From NCBI GenBank assembly GCA_965601975.1, contig OZ271856.1:1364001-1428000 (forward strand): DNA of 64,000 nt, given 5' to 3'. Below, piece by piece: positions 52,244 to 60,827 of the stretch. Source of the stretch: JANQIO01 sp965601975 (GTDB lineage Bacteria; Pseudomonadota; Gammaproteobacteria; Pseudomonadales; Halieaceae). Position 1 is the stretch's first letter. Every line of letters starts with the position of its first letter. Under the pieces are notes generated by a model. It saw only the letters and a program-made list of their open reading frames with translations. It was not told the origin of the DNA and did no database searches. The position numbers and the translations under genes were made by a program.

Positions 52244-52609
52244 ATGGCCGTCCTCTACGCCCTGGTTTGCTTTCTAGGCAACATTCTCTTCATGGTGGGT
52301 GCCGGATTCAGCTTGGTCGACGCTGGTGTGTCTGACTTTGGCTTCGTTTTGATCGTGACTGCCTATTTTTTGGCAGTGTTCGTTGCAGTGTATGTTGTGC
52401 TTATCTCACAACCTCGAATTGCGCGAGATTCAATGCTTGCTGCCATTGCGGCTCCATGGTTTTTTGTTACGGCCGTTCTGCTGCCGCAGCTAGACAAGAT
52501 TCCTGAGACATACGGTAATCTGGTTTTCCTGTTTGCTCCCCTGATTGTTTGCCTGCTCAGGTTGCCGGGTGAGTTGTTTGTGGCCAGATTAAATTGGAGG
52601 CTGAAATGA
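52244..52609 (+). CDS. Small integral membrane protein
   Basis: The 121-aa product is predicted to have four membrane helices (LVCFLGNILFMVGAGFSLV, then FVLIVTAYFLAVFVAVYVVL and two more). Its stop overlaps the ATG of the next gene by three bases and the last codons contain that gene's TTGGAGG ribosome binding site, so the two are coupled. No family recognised. Confidence 0.6.
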   Translation: MAVLYALVCFLGNILFMVGAGFSLVDAGVSDFGFVLIVTAYFLAVFVAVYVVLISQPRIARDSMLAAIAAPWFFVTAVLLPQLDKIPETYGNLVFLFAPLIVCLLRLPGELFVARLNWRLK

Positions 52610-53907
52610 GTGCAAAGGAACTCTTTACTGGAAAGCTGGGAATTCAATACGGCCAGTTCTGTGTGGATGTGCCGCTTGATGAAGAGGACTGGGAAGACTA
52701 CATGGACATGGAGGGCGCGTTCGAATCTCAGGAGAACGGCCTCTGTGGCGCTGCCATGGACGGGAAGCTCTTCTTCGTAGTAGGACCGCAGGATGGTGTG
52801 ATAGATCTTCGCGTCGAAATGCTCGAGGGTCCACCGGATCTGGAAGATGCGTGCTCCGATGTTGTCGAGGTGAGTTTCGAGAGGGCAGACACGCCGGTCA
52901 TCCTCAGCGAGTGGGGACAAGAGACTACCCATGCGCTTGAAATTCCGCCGGGCACATACCGAGTACGCTACTCGATAGCGGAAATGGATCGTGAGTACGG
53001 CGATGAGGATGACTTCGAGGCGCCGGTACTTGGGCAGAAGTATCTTCTACAGTTCTGGCCGGCCGACGTCGCGCCGGATCAGATCCTTGTGGCGAACAGT
53101 GAGCAAGGCAAGTACTGGCACCACAGCATGGGCAAGGGTGTCGCCGGTTACGAGCCTTCGACGCCTGAAGAAGGGGACTGGCGCCCCTCGCCGGACGACC
53201 AGAAGCCCCTCAGGTTCTGGGCGCCGCTGGAGGAAGACGTCATTGCGATGGAGTTTGAGCGTATTCGGGACCTCGTCGACGCCATTCAGTCCCACAATAA
53301 TTGGGAACTGGTTGATGTCTTTCTTATGGCTCCTTCGGACAAAGCGCCTGCTTCGGACGAGGTATCACGAATCGGAGGAGCCCCGGTTGGAGTGTCTGAA
53401 AGCAGGTGGCCCACACACGCGGGCAAGCCGATGGATCATGCTTTATCCATTGACCTTGAGGACATACCAGATTTCAAATTCAATGTGCCTGAAGGGACTC
53501 GGGCGATTTCACTTTTTGTAAGTGACCTGGATGAAAACATGGCATTCGATCCTGGCACGTCGCAAACAAGTGTTCTGTGCCTCACCGAAGACGAAGTTGC
53601 GCAGGGGGTGGTTCATTCGAATTCAGCCTCGAGGGAAATGGGCCCGGTGTCCATCAGATATTCGACCCAGAAGGTGCAGGCGGAACTCTTTGTCGGACAG
53701 TTCGATTCAACCGATGGCCTGAATATATTGAAGCAGCAACTTTCCAGTTTCTTCGGGTTTGGCGGCTACGTTCCGCTATGGTTGCAAGACCCGGAGAGTC
53801 GGGACGGGTACCTGTTCCAGTTCAAGGAGGGTCTCGTCGACATGCACCTGGGCCGAGAAGGAAGTATGTACGTTTTCAATGACTCAGCGTTCTGGCAATG
53901 CAGATGA
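52606..53907 (+). CDS. ComJ-like and DUF1963 (YwqG)-like two-domain protein
   Basis: The 433-aa product seems to join two modules. Residues 1-130 (KLGIQYGQFCVDVPLDE, then GTYRVRYSIAEMD) resemble the ComJ-like type of small beta protein. Residues 255-433 carry DUF1963/YwqG hallmarks: RIGGAPVGV, WPTHAGKPM, LSIDLEDIPDF and the C-terminal GYVPLWLQDP, GYLFQF, GSMYVFNDSAFWQCR. YwqG-type and ComJ-type proteins have both been linked to toxin-immunity systems in comparative genomics. TTGGAGG precedes the ATG. It is cytoplasmic by sequence. No toxin gene is seen beside it. Confidence 0.6.
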   Translation: MSAKELFTGKLGIQYGQFCVDVPLDEEDWEDYMDMEGAFESQENGLCGAAMDGKLFFVVGPQDGVIDLRVEMLEGPPDLEDACSDVVEVSFERADTPVILSEWGQETTHALEIPPGTYRVRYSIAEMDREYGDEDDFEAPVLGQKYLLQFWPADVAPDQILVANSEQGKYWHHSMGKGVAGYEPSTPEEGDWRPSPDDQKPLRFWAPLEEDVIAMEFERIRDLVDAIQSHNNWELVDVFLMAPSDKAPASDEVSRIGGAPVGVSESRWPTHAGKPMDHALSIDLEDIPDFKFNVPEGTRAISLFVSDLDENMAFDPGTSQTSVLCLTEDEVAQGVVHSNSASREMGPVSIRYSTQKVQAELFVGQFDSTDGLNILKQQLSSFFGFGGYVPLWLQDPESRDGYLFQFKEGLVDMHLGREGSMYVFNDSAFWQCR

Positions 53908-53936
53908 GCCATTGAGGGCTGCGACTTTCGCGGGAT

Positions 53937-55829
53937 CTAGCTATCTCCCGCGGGGTCCATCCAGAAGTTGATCCGGGTTTCGTCCCAGACCAGTTCCAGG
54001 AAGCGGTTGAAGGCCTCCAGCTCTTCGATCGGCACCCAGCGTTCGGGAATGTCGACAAAGGTGGTGACCTCCAATTGCCCGTCCTTGACGGTGTAGCGTC
54101 GCGTCATCTCGCCGAAGGGCGATTCGAATTCGATGTCGGGCCCCTGCTGCGCCAGCACCCAGGAGTCGCCAGGATCGATTCGGCTGGTGGAATTGACTCG
54201 TACGCCCTCAAACTGGTGGCCGTAGTGCTCGTTCTGCACATACTGGTTGCTGATGAAATTCCGCAGCCAGTAGGAGTACTCGATAATCATGGTTGACTCG
54301 CCGACCTCAATATAAGGCGGATAGCTCGCCTCGAAGTGAACGACGAGAGGGGTATCCAGATCCTGGAGGCTCTCCAGCGAGAATTCCGGTTCCGCGCTTT
54401 CCGCCACGGCCTCCTGGTAAATCTCCGTCAGCCATTCCTCCCTGTCACTGGCGTCTCGCCCGTTCAGGGCCTGGCGCACCCATGCACCGTACTCGTGCAG
54501 GTAGTCGACGCGCGTGCGGTCTACCTGTCCGCCCTCTGCGTCGAAGGTGAGGTCGCTCTCTACATTGAACTGCCAGCGGTTGCGGCTCGCCGGGACCTTT
54601 GTGGGCGTGGCGCCATCGAGTAGATTCAGGCGCACGCTGCCCTGGATCCAGCTGGGTGTGGTGAAGGCGTCGGCGTAGCTGTCGGTCGGGTCCAGGCAGC
54701 GTTCGCCATTATCGACCTTCATACAGACCACCATGTGATCGAAGTAGCCCGTGGCCGGGACCTTCAGCTTGTCGGGATTCTCCCGTTTTGTCGCCACCAG
54801 CACAGGGTACGCCTCAACGCCGGCGTCGTTAAGAAGCGCCAGCAGCAGCGCAGACTTGTCCTTGCAGTCCCCGTAGCGGTTCTCCAGGGTCAGGTCGATC
54901 TTGTGAGGCAATACCGAATGCTCTGCCTGCGAAAACGAGACATAGCGAATCTGCTGGCTGACGAAATGCTGCATATCGGCCACCGGGTTGCCGTTGCCCT
55001 GCAGCTTCGCCGAGATGCCGTCCAGCATGGTTGAGCCTTCCGTTGCCCAGCGTACGTCGGCAAGCGTCTTGTCGATGACGTCTTGCCAGCTGCGATCCGA
55101 TGCGATGACCAGCTGGGGCAGAACATCGGCGTAGTAGACCACTTCATCAGTCAGTGCGGCGGGAATGTCCTCGGCGGCACAGACCACACGGCTCTCACTT
55201 TCCTCGCATTCAAAAATGCCTTCGTCCATATGCCAGCGCGGTGGCGCCGCATTGTCCCATTCGAAAGCGATGCTGACCGAGCGGCGCGGGTTGGCCGTCT
55301 GCAGGTACTCCCGGAAAAAGTAGGGGTCGCCGTCCGTGATCTGCCGCTCGAAGGACAGTATGGAGACTGAACCCGGCGCCAGGCCGGGCAATTGCAGCAC
55401 GATCTCACGCTGGTCGGTAAAGACATCGTAGGAGTCCGAATCGTTGATGTTGACCGTCTCCGGATTGAAGCTGCTCCACTGGCCGTCACTGGTCAGTGCG
55501 GCGGCCTCCAGGAAGCGGACGTGCTCTCGGCTTGAGTCCCAGTAAACGGTGTCATAGCCATAGTTCTGGATCGCCGCCGTGTCGCCGTAGTAGTAGACCT
55601 GCCTGACGCGTTCGGTAACCGCGTTGTCGCTGATTTTGATGTCCACATGGCGGGAGACGTGCACGAACCCGTCAGAGGTCTGCAGGCCACCCTGGCTCAG
55701 CAACGCCTCAGCCTCGCCGCGAAACTCGGGATCGGAACCCAGCTGCCACTCGATCGAGGGTGCGGCGCCGACGGTGCCGGCCAACAAAAGGAAAAGCAGT
55801 GCAGACGCTGGAGCTGTGACCCCGATCAT
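53937..55829 (-). CDS. DUF3857 and transglutaminase-like domain protein
   Basis: The 630-aa exported protein has a signal peptide (ALLFLLLAGTVGAAP), a DUF3857 beta domain (residues about 50-220) and a transglutaminase-like core with the catalytic triad: C in NRYGDCKDKSALL, H in YFDHMVVCMK and D in CLDPTDSY. The C-terminal third is beta-rich. These proteins sit in the periplasm or on the surface and their substrates are largely unknown. The ATG overlaps the stop of the upstream membrane-protein gene, so the two form an operon. Confidence 0.85.
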   Translation of the reverse strand: MIGVTAPASALLFLLLAGTVGAAPSIEWQLGSDPEFRGEAEALLSQGGLQTSDGFVHVSRHVDIKISDNAVTERVRQVYYYGDTAAIQNYGYDTVYWDSSREHVRFLEAAALTSDGQWSSFNPETVNINDSDSYDVFTDQREIVLQLPGLAPGSVSILSFERQITDGDPYFFREYLQTANPRRSVSIAFEWDNAAPPRWHMDEGIFECEESESRVVCAAEDIPAALTDEVVYYADVLPQLVIASDRSWQDVIDKTLADVRWATEGSTMLDGISAKLQGNGNPVADMQHFVSQQIRYVSFSQAEHSVLPHKIDLTLENRYGDCKDKSALLLALLNDAGVEAYPVLVATKRENPDKLKVPATGYFDHMVVCMKVDNGERCLDPTDSYADAFTTPSWIQGSVRLNLLDGATPTKVPASRNRWQFNVESDLTFDAEGGQVDRTRVDYLHEYGAWVRQALNGRDASDREEWLTEIYQEAVAESAEPEFSLESLQDLDTPLVVHFEASYPPYIEVGESTMIIEYSYWLRNFISNQYVQNEHYGHQFEGVRVNSTSRIDPGDSWVLAQQGPDIEFESPFGEMTRRYTVKDGQLEVTTFVDIPERWVPIEELEAFNRFLELVWDETRINFWMDPAGDS

Positions 55830-56890
55830 TGCGTCTCCTCCCCGGTTTCCAGGCGGACGCCGTTCAGGATTCGCTGCATTCGCATCCTGTTCTCCGGCAG
55901 TGATCCTCGCGACGTCATCGCGTAGTAGAGGAGTTCAATGTGCTGCGAGCCGTCCTCCAGTTGTATGCTGGCTTCGAGTACCGGGTCGCCCAGGAAAGTG
56001 CTCTCGCAGATCAGCTGCGCGACGCGAACGCTTCCACCATCCTGCAGTCGACGCTTCTCCTCGCATTCTGCATCCGGGGATTCCTCCATGATCAGGTCCC
56101 GACGGGAAGTCAGGCTGGCGTGGAAGTCATCACTGGGCGACTGGTCGAAAATCACGATGTACTCCCACTCAGAGATGGAGAATTCCGCATCGGCGCTGCC
56201 GTCCGAAAAGTCGCCGATTTCGGCAATGCGCCAGTTGTCCTCGAACTGGATCGAGACGGGCAGGGTGTCGTGGTGCCATCTGCCCGCCAATTGGGCAGAG
56301 GGGCGCAGCAGGTTGGCGGCGCTGTCGTATACCAGCAACCCCTGCAGCGCGAGCAGGGGCAGGACGAGGATGGCGGTGGCCAGGCCCCGCGCGATACGCC
56401 AACCTTTCGAACTGGTCAGGAAACGGTCAGGTTCCAGGCTGCGCTTGTAGGTGTTGATGTGCGATGTCTGCAGCGCGAACAGGCCGCCAACAATGAAAAC
56501 CGCCACAACGGTGCCGATGCCGTCATAGGTGCTGTAGGTCCTTGAGAGGATTTCCAGCCCCCAGAATATGAGCAGGGCGCCCGCCCCTATGGCGGCGCCC
56601 TGGTTGACGAAGGGGACCGAGGCGCGGTCCGCCAGAGTCTCGTAGCGCATTGTCATCTTGCTGCCGGCAAAGGGCATAGCGATGCTGATCACGGGTACCA
56701 GCAACCACATCCACGGTGTCGTGGGCTGGCCGTCCAGGCGCTTGAGATCCCGGGCCTGCCGATAGTAGAAAAGGCTCAGGTATATCCCGAAGGTCGACGT
56801 CACCATAAACCAGGTCATTGCCGGGTGCTGGATGGGGCTGATCCGGGATGGCTCGATCTCGGGTGTTGTGTCTGGGGTGGCGGCTTCCAT
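55826..56890 (-). CDS. Membrane protein of unknown function
   Basis: The 354-aa product has four to five membrane helices in its first 190 residues (TWFMVTSTFGIYLSLFYY, MWLLVPVISIAMPFAG, GAGALLIFWGLEIL, GTVVAVFIVGGLFAL and ATAILVLPLLALQGLLVYD), then an extracytoplasmic domain of about 150 residues with paired cysteines. I chose the ATG at 56890; a TTG at 56947 would add 19 residues. Coupling to the transglutaminase-like gene suggests a shared envelope function. Confidence 0.6.
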   Translation of the reverse strand: MEAATPDTTPEIEPSRISPIQHPAMTWFMVTSTFGIYLSLFYYRQARDLKRLDGQPTTPWMWLLVPVISIAMPFAGSKMTMRYETLADRASVPFVNQGAAIGAGALLIFWGLEILSRTYSTYDGIGTVVAVFIVGGLFALQTSHINTYKRSLEPDRFLTSSKGWRIARGLATAILVLPLLALQGLLVYDSAANLLRPSAQLAGRWHHDTLPVSIQFEDNWRIAEIGDFSDGSADAEFSISEWEYIVIFDQSPSDDFHASLTSRRDLIMEESPDAECEEKRRLQDGGSVRVAQLICESTFLGDPVLEASIQLEDGSQHIELLYYAMTSRGSLPENRMRMQRILNGVRLETGEETQ

Positions 56891-57026
56891 TGCCAGTGCG
56901 GTCCTGAGGTAATAATCCTGAAGTAGCAAGACATGGCGGTGCTTCAATGCCCGCCGAGCGTGCTACGGATGAGAGTATACAACGGCATTGCCTATTTTCA
57001 GGTGTGATCCGTGTGGCGGAATGCGA

Positions 57027-57057
57027 ACACTCCACGTGGAGTGTGCAATACACTTGC
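57027..57057. repeat. Palindromic element, copy 2
   Basis: The 18-bp palindrome ACACTCCACGTGGAGTGT (57027-57044) is followed by GCAA-TACAC-TTGC (57045-57057). Compared with copy 1 at 43542, the third base changes G to A and its partner changes C to T, so pairing is kept. The loop of the second hairpin differs in sequence but not in length. Confidence 0.85.
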
Positions 57058-57097
57058 GTTTTGGGGTGGGCCTGCCCCTTCAATTTCGGTCGAGGAT

Positions 57098-57124
57098 GGA
57101 TTCCCGCCTTCGCGGGAATGACGG
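57098..57124. repeat. REP-like half element
   Basis: GGATTCCCGCCTTCGCGGGAATGACGG forms one hairpin (TTCCCGC/GCGGGAA) and matches the right arm of the inverted repeat at 30455-30480 apart from the loop and one end base. A truncated continuation GGCTTCGCGGG follows. Confidence 0.8.
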
Positions 57125-57145
57125 GGGCTTCGCGGGTATAACGGG

Positions 57146-58024
57146 TTACAGGCGATAGAAGTGTCGCGCGTTGTCGGCGAACATTGCCCGTCTTTCTGTC
57201 TCGCAAAATCCTGTGGTGAGTTGGTCGTAGGCGCCCCAGTAGTCCGCATAGGGGCGGTAGAGCTTGTCGACGGGGAAGTTGGAGCCGAACATCACCCGGT
57301 CCGGTGAGAAGATGTCGATCACCGTCAGCACGATGGGCTTGAGGTCTTCCACCGTCCAGTCCGGGTTGAACATGCCGAGGCCCGACACCTTGCAGACCGC
57401 GTTGGGCAGCTTCGCCAAGTTTTCCAGGCCGTCACGCCACCGGGTCAGGCCATCGGGGGACTGATCCCAGGGTGAGCCGCAGTGGCACAGCGCCACCTTC
57501 AGGTCGGTAACCTGTTCCAGCGCCTTGATCGCGGCGGGCATCTGCGGCGGGATCATCTGCAGGTCGAAAGACAGGCCGTGCCGTTCGAGTAGCCTTAAAC
57601 CGGTGAGCCACTGTGGGTCGCCAAGCAGGGCGTCGCTGCCATGCTTGCGGTCTTCCTCTTCGTGGCGACCGACAATCTGCCGGATACCGCGCAATTTGCC
57701 GAAGGCGAGCTGGGCCTCCAGCTGCGCCTCTGCATCCTCGGCGGCGAGATCGCAGAAGCCGACCACCGCCTCGGGCTTGTCGCCGAGCGAATGCAGCCAG
57801 CGCGTTTCGGCAATGCCGTCTTCCGCGCCTACCTGGATGTGCACTGACGCGCTGGGTGTGTATGGCCCCGGCTCGCCCAGAAAGTCGTCGACCAGGTAGT
57901 TCTTCTGGATGGGCGTCGGGTCGCCGAAAAAACGCCGCTCTCCCCGGGCCATCAGCCAGGGGTAGTGAACGGCTTCCAGATCCCAGAGATGGTGGTGGGC
58001 GTCGACGAACTCAAGCGGCGGCAC
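57146..58024 (-). CDS. Amidohydrolase-family protein (amidohydrolase_2, PDC-lactonase-like)
   Basis: The 292-aa TIM-barrel hydrolase begins FVDAHHHLWDLEAVHYPWL, has CHCGSPWD in the middle and RVMFGSNFPVDKLYRPY near the C-terminus with the active-site aspartate/asparagine. Family members hydrolyse lactones such as 2-pyrone-4,6-dicarboxylate or fuconolactone, or decarboxylate. The GTG start overlaps the end of the upstream double-SnoaL gene by 14 bases, so they form an operon. The substrate is probably a lactone or cyclic intermediate. Confidence 0.85.
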   Translation of the reverse strand: MPPLEFVDAHHHLWDLEAVHYPWLMARGERRFFGDPTPIQKNYLVDDFLGEPGPYTPSASVHIQVGAEDGIAETRWLHSLGDKPEAVVGFCDLAAEDAEAQLEAQLAFGKLRGIRQIVGRHEEEDRKHGSDALLGDPQWLTGLRLLERHGLSFDLQMIPPQMPAAIKALEQVTDLKVALCHCGSPWDQSPDGLTRWRDGLENLAKLPNAVCKVSGLGMFNPDWTVEDLKPIVLTVIDIFSPDRVMFGSNFPVDKLYRPYADYWGAYDQLTTGFCETERRAMFADNARHFYRL

Positions 58025-59063
58025 GACGGGCCCGGTGCACCTGGGTCAGGACGGCGAGCTCATCGAATACCAGCCACTCTTCGACCACCCTGCCTTTTTC
58101 CAGGCGGTACTGGCTCTCTCCGAGGATGAGAATGGGCGCGCCGGTGGGTTCGCCCCACAGGGTGCCGCCGGTGTGGGTACCGGCCAGGGTCCAGCGCGCG
58201 GCCACATAGTCGGCGTCGTCGCGCATGCTGTGGCTGCAGGTGTAGTCCACCGCCAGCTTTGCATCCGGCAGGCAGCTCATCACGTCCATGTAGAAGCGGG
58301 CGATGGCGGTGACACCCTTGGCATCGTCCCGGGCCGAGGCGTGTAATACGGCATTCTCGGCGTAGAGAATATTGGTGTCGCCCACCATGCGCGCGTTCCA
58401 GATGTTCTGCAGCGCCGCGGCGACGAAAGATTCGCGGTAGTCTGAATGATCGGCGGGGTAGGGCGCGCGGTCGCGGGTGACGTTACTCACGCGGGCGGCC
58501 TCGCTGACCAGCCATTTGGCAAACGTGCTGTCCGGGTCCAGGGGCTCCGCCGCCTTTTCGCGCGCCCAGGCCTCGGGGTCCACGCCCAGCTGCTTTGCCA
58601 GGGACAGGTTGTCGCGCACCAACCACTCCTCGACGATGCGGTTGTCCTTGCACACGCAGTGGGCAATGACCTGGATGGTGGCTTCATTGCCGGTGGCGGG
58701 CCCGAACTCGCTGGGGCCCAGGTTGGTCATGCTGGTGGTAATCAGGTGCGAGCTGTGGAAGCCGCTGTCGGCGTCACCGCCCCAGACGATATTGTCCGCA
58801 TGCAGGGTGCGGTCCGGGAAGCCGCCCAGGGTGCGAATGGTGTTCTGGGTGACCACCTCGGCGCCCTCGCTGTAGCCCGCCAGGGTATAGACCGGGCAGT
58901 CGTCCGAGTAGTAATCGTGACACAGGCCGACCTGCTTGCCCTCCCAGATCCGGTAGGTGATGCGCAGGATGTAGTCGACGATGTCGCGGAACTCCGCGTC
59001 GAAGCCTTTCATGTCGCCGCCTTCCCCGCCGGGAGGCGCGCTGTCGTAGTGTTGGGAGTCCAT
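58011..59063 (-). CDS. Double SnoaL-like (NTF2-fold) protein
   Basis: The 350-aa product contains two SnoaL-like halves. The first (residues about 18-170) includes IVDYILRITYRIWEGKQVG and the end KDNRIVEEWLVRDNLSLAKQ. The second (about 205-350) includes QNIWNARMVGDTNILYAENA and KGRVVEEWLVFDELAVL, the usual terminal strand. Such proteins act as cyclases, isomerases, dehydratases or epoxide hydrolases. The ATG at 59063 is used; the longer frame covers the divergent gene's DNA. It is divergent from a TRIC gene and a second double-SnoaL gene. Confidence 0.78.
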   Translation of the reverse strand: MDSQHYDSAPPGGEGGDMKGFDAEFRDIVDYILRITYRIWEGKQVGLCHDYYSDDCPVYTLAGYSEGAEVVTQNTIRTLGGFPDRTLHADNIVWGGDADSGFHSSHLITTSMTNLGPSEFGPATGNEATIQVIAHCVCKDNRIVEEWLVRDNLSLAKQLGVDPEAWAREKAAEPLDPDSTFAKWLVSEAARVSNVTRDRAPYPADHSDYRESFVAAALQNIWNARMVGDTNILYAENAVLHASARDDAKGVTAIARFYMDVMSCLPDAKLAVDYTCSHSMRDDADYVAARWTLAGTHTGGTLWGEPTGAPILILGESQYRLEKGRVVEEWLVFDELAVLTQVHRARRAAA

Positions 59064-59109
59064 AGTGCCTTTGAGTGTAGAAGTACCACGAAGAATCGGA
59101 GCGCGTATC

Positions 59110-59139
59110 TTGACGCAGCTTTGCATCCGAATGCAATAT
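59110..59139 (+). promoter_or_regulatory. Possible promoter with an inverted repeat in the spacer
   Basis: TTGACG at 59110-59115 resembles a -35 box. TTGCAT-CCGA-ATGCAA, a six-bp inverted repeat, lies at 59121-59136, with a poor -10 candidate (CAATAT, 59134-59139) at its end. The site sits in the 94-base divergent gap between the two operons. A repressor binding here could control both directions. Confidence 0.35.
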
Positions 59140-59157
59140 CCTGCGCAGGGGGATCGC

Positions 59158-59814
59158 ATGCTGGATTCACAATCCGTTATCACACTCAGCCAGGCCATAG
59201 CGCTGCTGGCCACGGTGACCTTTTCCGTGAGCGGTGTGCTGGCGGCGCGGGACGCCCGCATCGACCTGTTTGGCATCATCGTGGTGGGTGTAGTGACGGC
59301 GGTGGGCGGCGGCACCATCCGGGACATCATCCTCGATGTGCCGGTATTCTGGATTGCCGACTCCACCTACCTGCTGGCGGCGATCGTCGCGGCCCTGGCG
59401 GCGTTCTTCCTGCTGGAATCCATCCACCGCCGCTACACCCTCCTGCTGTACCTGGACGCGCTGGGGGTGGCGCTGTTTGCCAGCGGCGCCATCGTCAAGA
59501 CGCTGGATATGGGTTTTGGCAGCGTGATTGCCGCGGTGATGGGGGTCATCACCGGTATTGGCGGCGGCCTGATCCGCGACCTGCTCACGGGTCGCCCCAC
59601 GCTGATCATGTCCCGCGACCTGTACGCCACCCCGATCCTGTTCGGCGTGTCCGTGCAGATACTCCTGCTCAGCTATGGCCTACTGGGCACCCAGGCCGCT
59701 ACCCTCGTGGGCGGCGCGCTGATCTTCGGCTGCCGTGCAGCGGCCATTCATTTTCACCTGCAAATGCCCGACGTCCTGATCACGGGCATGCGCGACACAA
59801 GGAATTCACCATGA
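59158..59814 (+). CDS. TRIC-type (UPF0126/YicG) membrane channel protein
   Basis: The 218-aa product has seven predicted helices in two repeats, with the family motifs TAVGGGTIRDIILD and TGIGGGLIRDLLTG at equivalent places and IDLFGIIVVGVV. Prokaryotic TRIC proteins form trimeric cation channels; some relatives transport glycine. The ATG at 59158 has GGGGGA upstream. Its stop overlaps the start of the downstream double-SnoaL gene. Confidence 0.85.
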   Translation: MLDSQSVITLSQAIALLATVTFSVSGVLAARDARIDLFGIIVVGVVTAVGGGTIRDIILDVPVFWIADSTYLLAAIVAALAAFFLLESIHRRYTLLLYLDALGVALFASGAIVKTLDMGFGSVIAAVMGVITGIGGGLIRDLLTGRPTLIMSRDLYATPILFGVSVQILLLSYGLLGTQAATLVGGALIFGCRAAAIHFHLQMPDVLITGMRDTRNSP

Positions 59815-60827
59815 CTGACTACCAGTCCATCAAGGGCCTCGCCTGGGAGTTCGACGAGGCGCTGGAGAACGCCAGCCCCGACGCCGTCGAGGCGGTGCTG
59901 GAGGCGCACGTGGCGCCGGGATATCACATGTACGCCGTATATCCCTTCGATCGGATGGAAGGCACGAAGGCGGTTGCAGAGAAGCTGTACGCACCCCTGA
60001 AGCGCAGCTTCAGTGGTTTGCAGCGCCGACCCTTCGTCTTCATGGCAGGCACCAGCGAGGTCGACGAGACTGACTGGGTGATCACGCTCGGACATATGAT
60101 GGGCCTGTTTGACGAGGACTGGCTGGGCATTCCGGCCACCGGACGCCTGGCCTGCCTGCGCTACGCGGATTTTCACTGTGTGGCGGACGGCAAGATCACC
60201 CGCTCGGCGTTTTTCTGCGACATCATCGACATGATGGACCAGGCCGGTGTGAACCCGCTGCCGCACAGCACCGGCGCACCCGGTATCTGGCCGGGGCCGC
60301 GCACCCAGGACGGGCTGCTGCATGCGCCCCACGATCACGGCCAGGCCGCCGAGACCCTGGCGCTGATCGACCGCATGGTGGACGACCTCAATGCGCTCAA
60401 TGCCTCCGGCGAGGACCACTGCCCGCCTGAGTACCTGGCGCGCACCTGGCATGACGACATGGGCTGGTACGGCCCGGCGGGCATCGGTGCGACCTACACC
60501 ATTCCGCGTTACCAGCAGCAGCACCAGTTCCCCTACCGAGACGGCGTGCAGCAGAAGGTGTTCAACGGCCACGTCTGCCGCCTGGCGGAGGGTTTGTACG
60601 GCGGCTTTTTCGGCTGGCCCAACCTGACCCACACCCCGGTGGGCGGCTTCCTGGGCCTGCCTGGCAGGGACATGCGGGTCGATATGCGGGTCGTGGACGT
60701 CTACCGCCGCGAGGGCGACAAGCTCGCGGAGAACTGGATCATCATCGACCTGCCCTGGTGGCTGAAGCAGCAGGGCCTGGATATCTTCGAGCGGCTGGAA
60801 GCCCTCAGATCATCGCGTCAAACATGA
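59811..60827 (+). CDS. Double SnoaL-like (polyketide-cyclase-like) protein
   Basis: The 338-aa product is again built of two NTF2/SnoaL-like halves. The first (about 8-150) has YAVYPFDRMEGTKAVAEKLY and RLACLRYADFHCVADGKITR; the second (about 175-330) has PPEYLARTWHDDMGWYGPAG and DKLAENWIIIDLPWWLKQQG. It resembles proteins annotated as SnoaL-like polyketide cyclase or ester cyclase. AAGGAA precedes the ATG. It overlaps the convergent transporter gene by 23 bases. It is a distant analogue of the divergent double-SnoaL protein. Confidence 0.78.
   Translation: MTDYQSIKGLAWEFDEALENASPDAVEAVLEAHVAPGYHMYAVYPFDRMEGTKAVAEKLYAPLKRSFSGLQRRPFVFMAGTSEVDETDWVITLGHMMGLFDEDWLGIPATGRLACLRYADFHCVADGKITRSAFFCDIIDMMDQAGVNPLPHSTGAPGIWPGPRTQDGLLHAPHDHGQAAETLALIDRMVDDLNALNASGEDHCPPEYLARTWHDDMGWYGPAGIGATYTIPRYQQQHQFPYRDGVQQKVFNGHVCRLAEGLYGGFFGWPNLTHTPVGGFLGLPGRDMRVDMRVVDVYRREGDKLAENWIIIDLPWWLKQQGLDIFERLEALRSSRQT

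Noticed and set aside
58446..59810. A 455-codon upstream extension of the second double-SnoaL protein.
   Set aside because: It would run antisense through the first SnoaL gene and through the TRIC gene in another frame; the ATG at 59811 with AAGGAA upstream is a good start.
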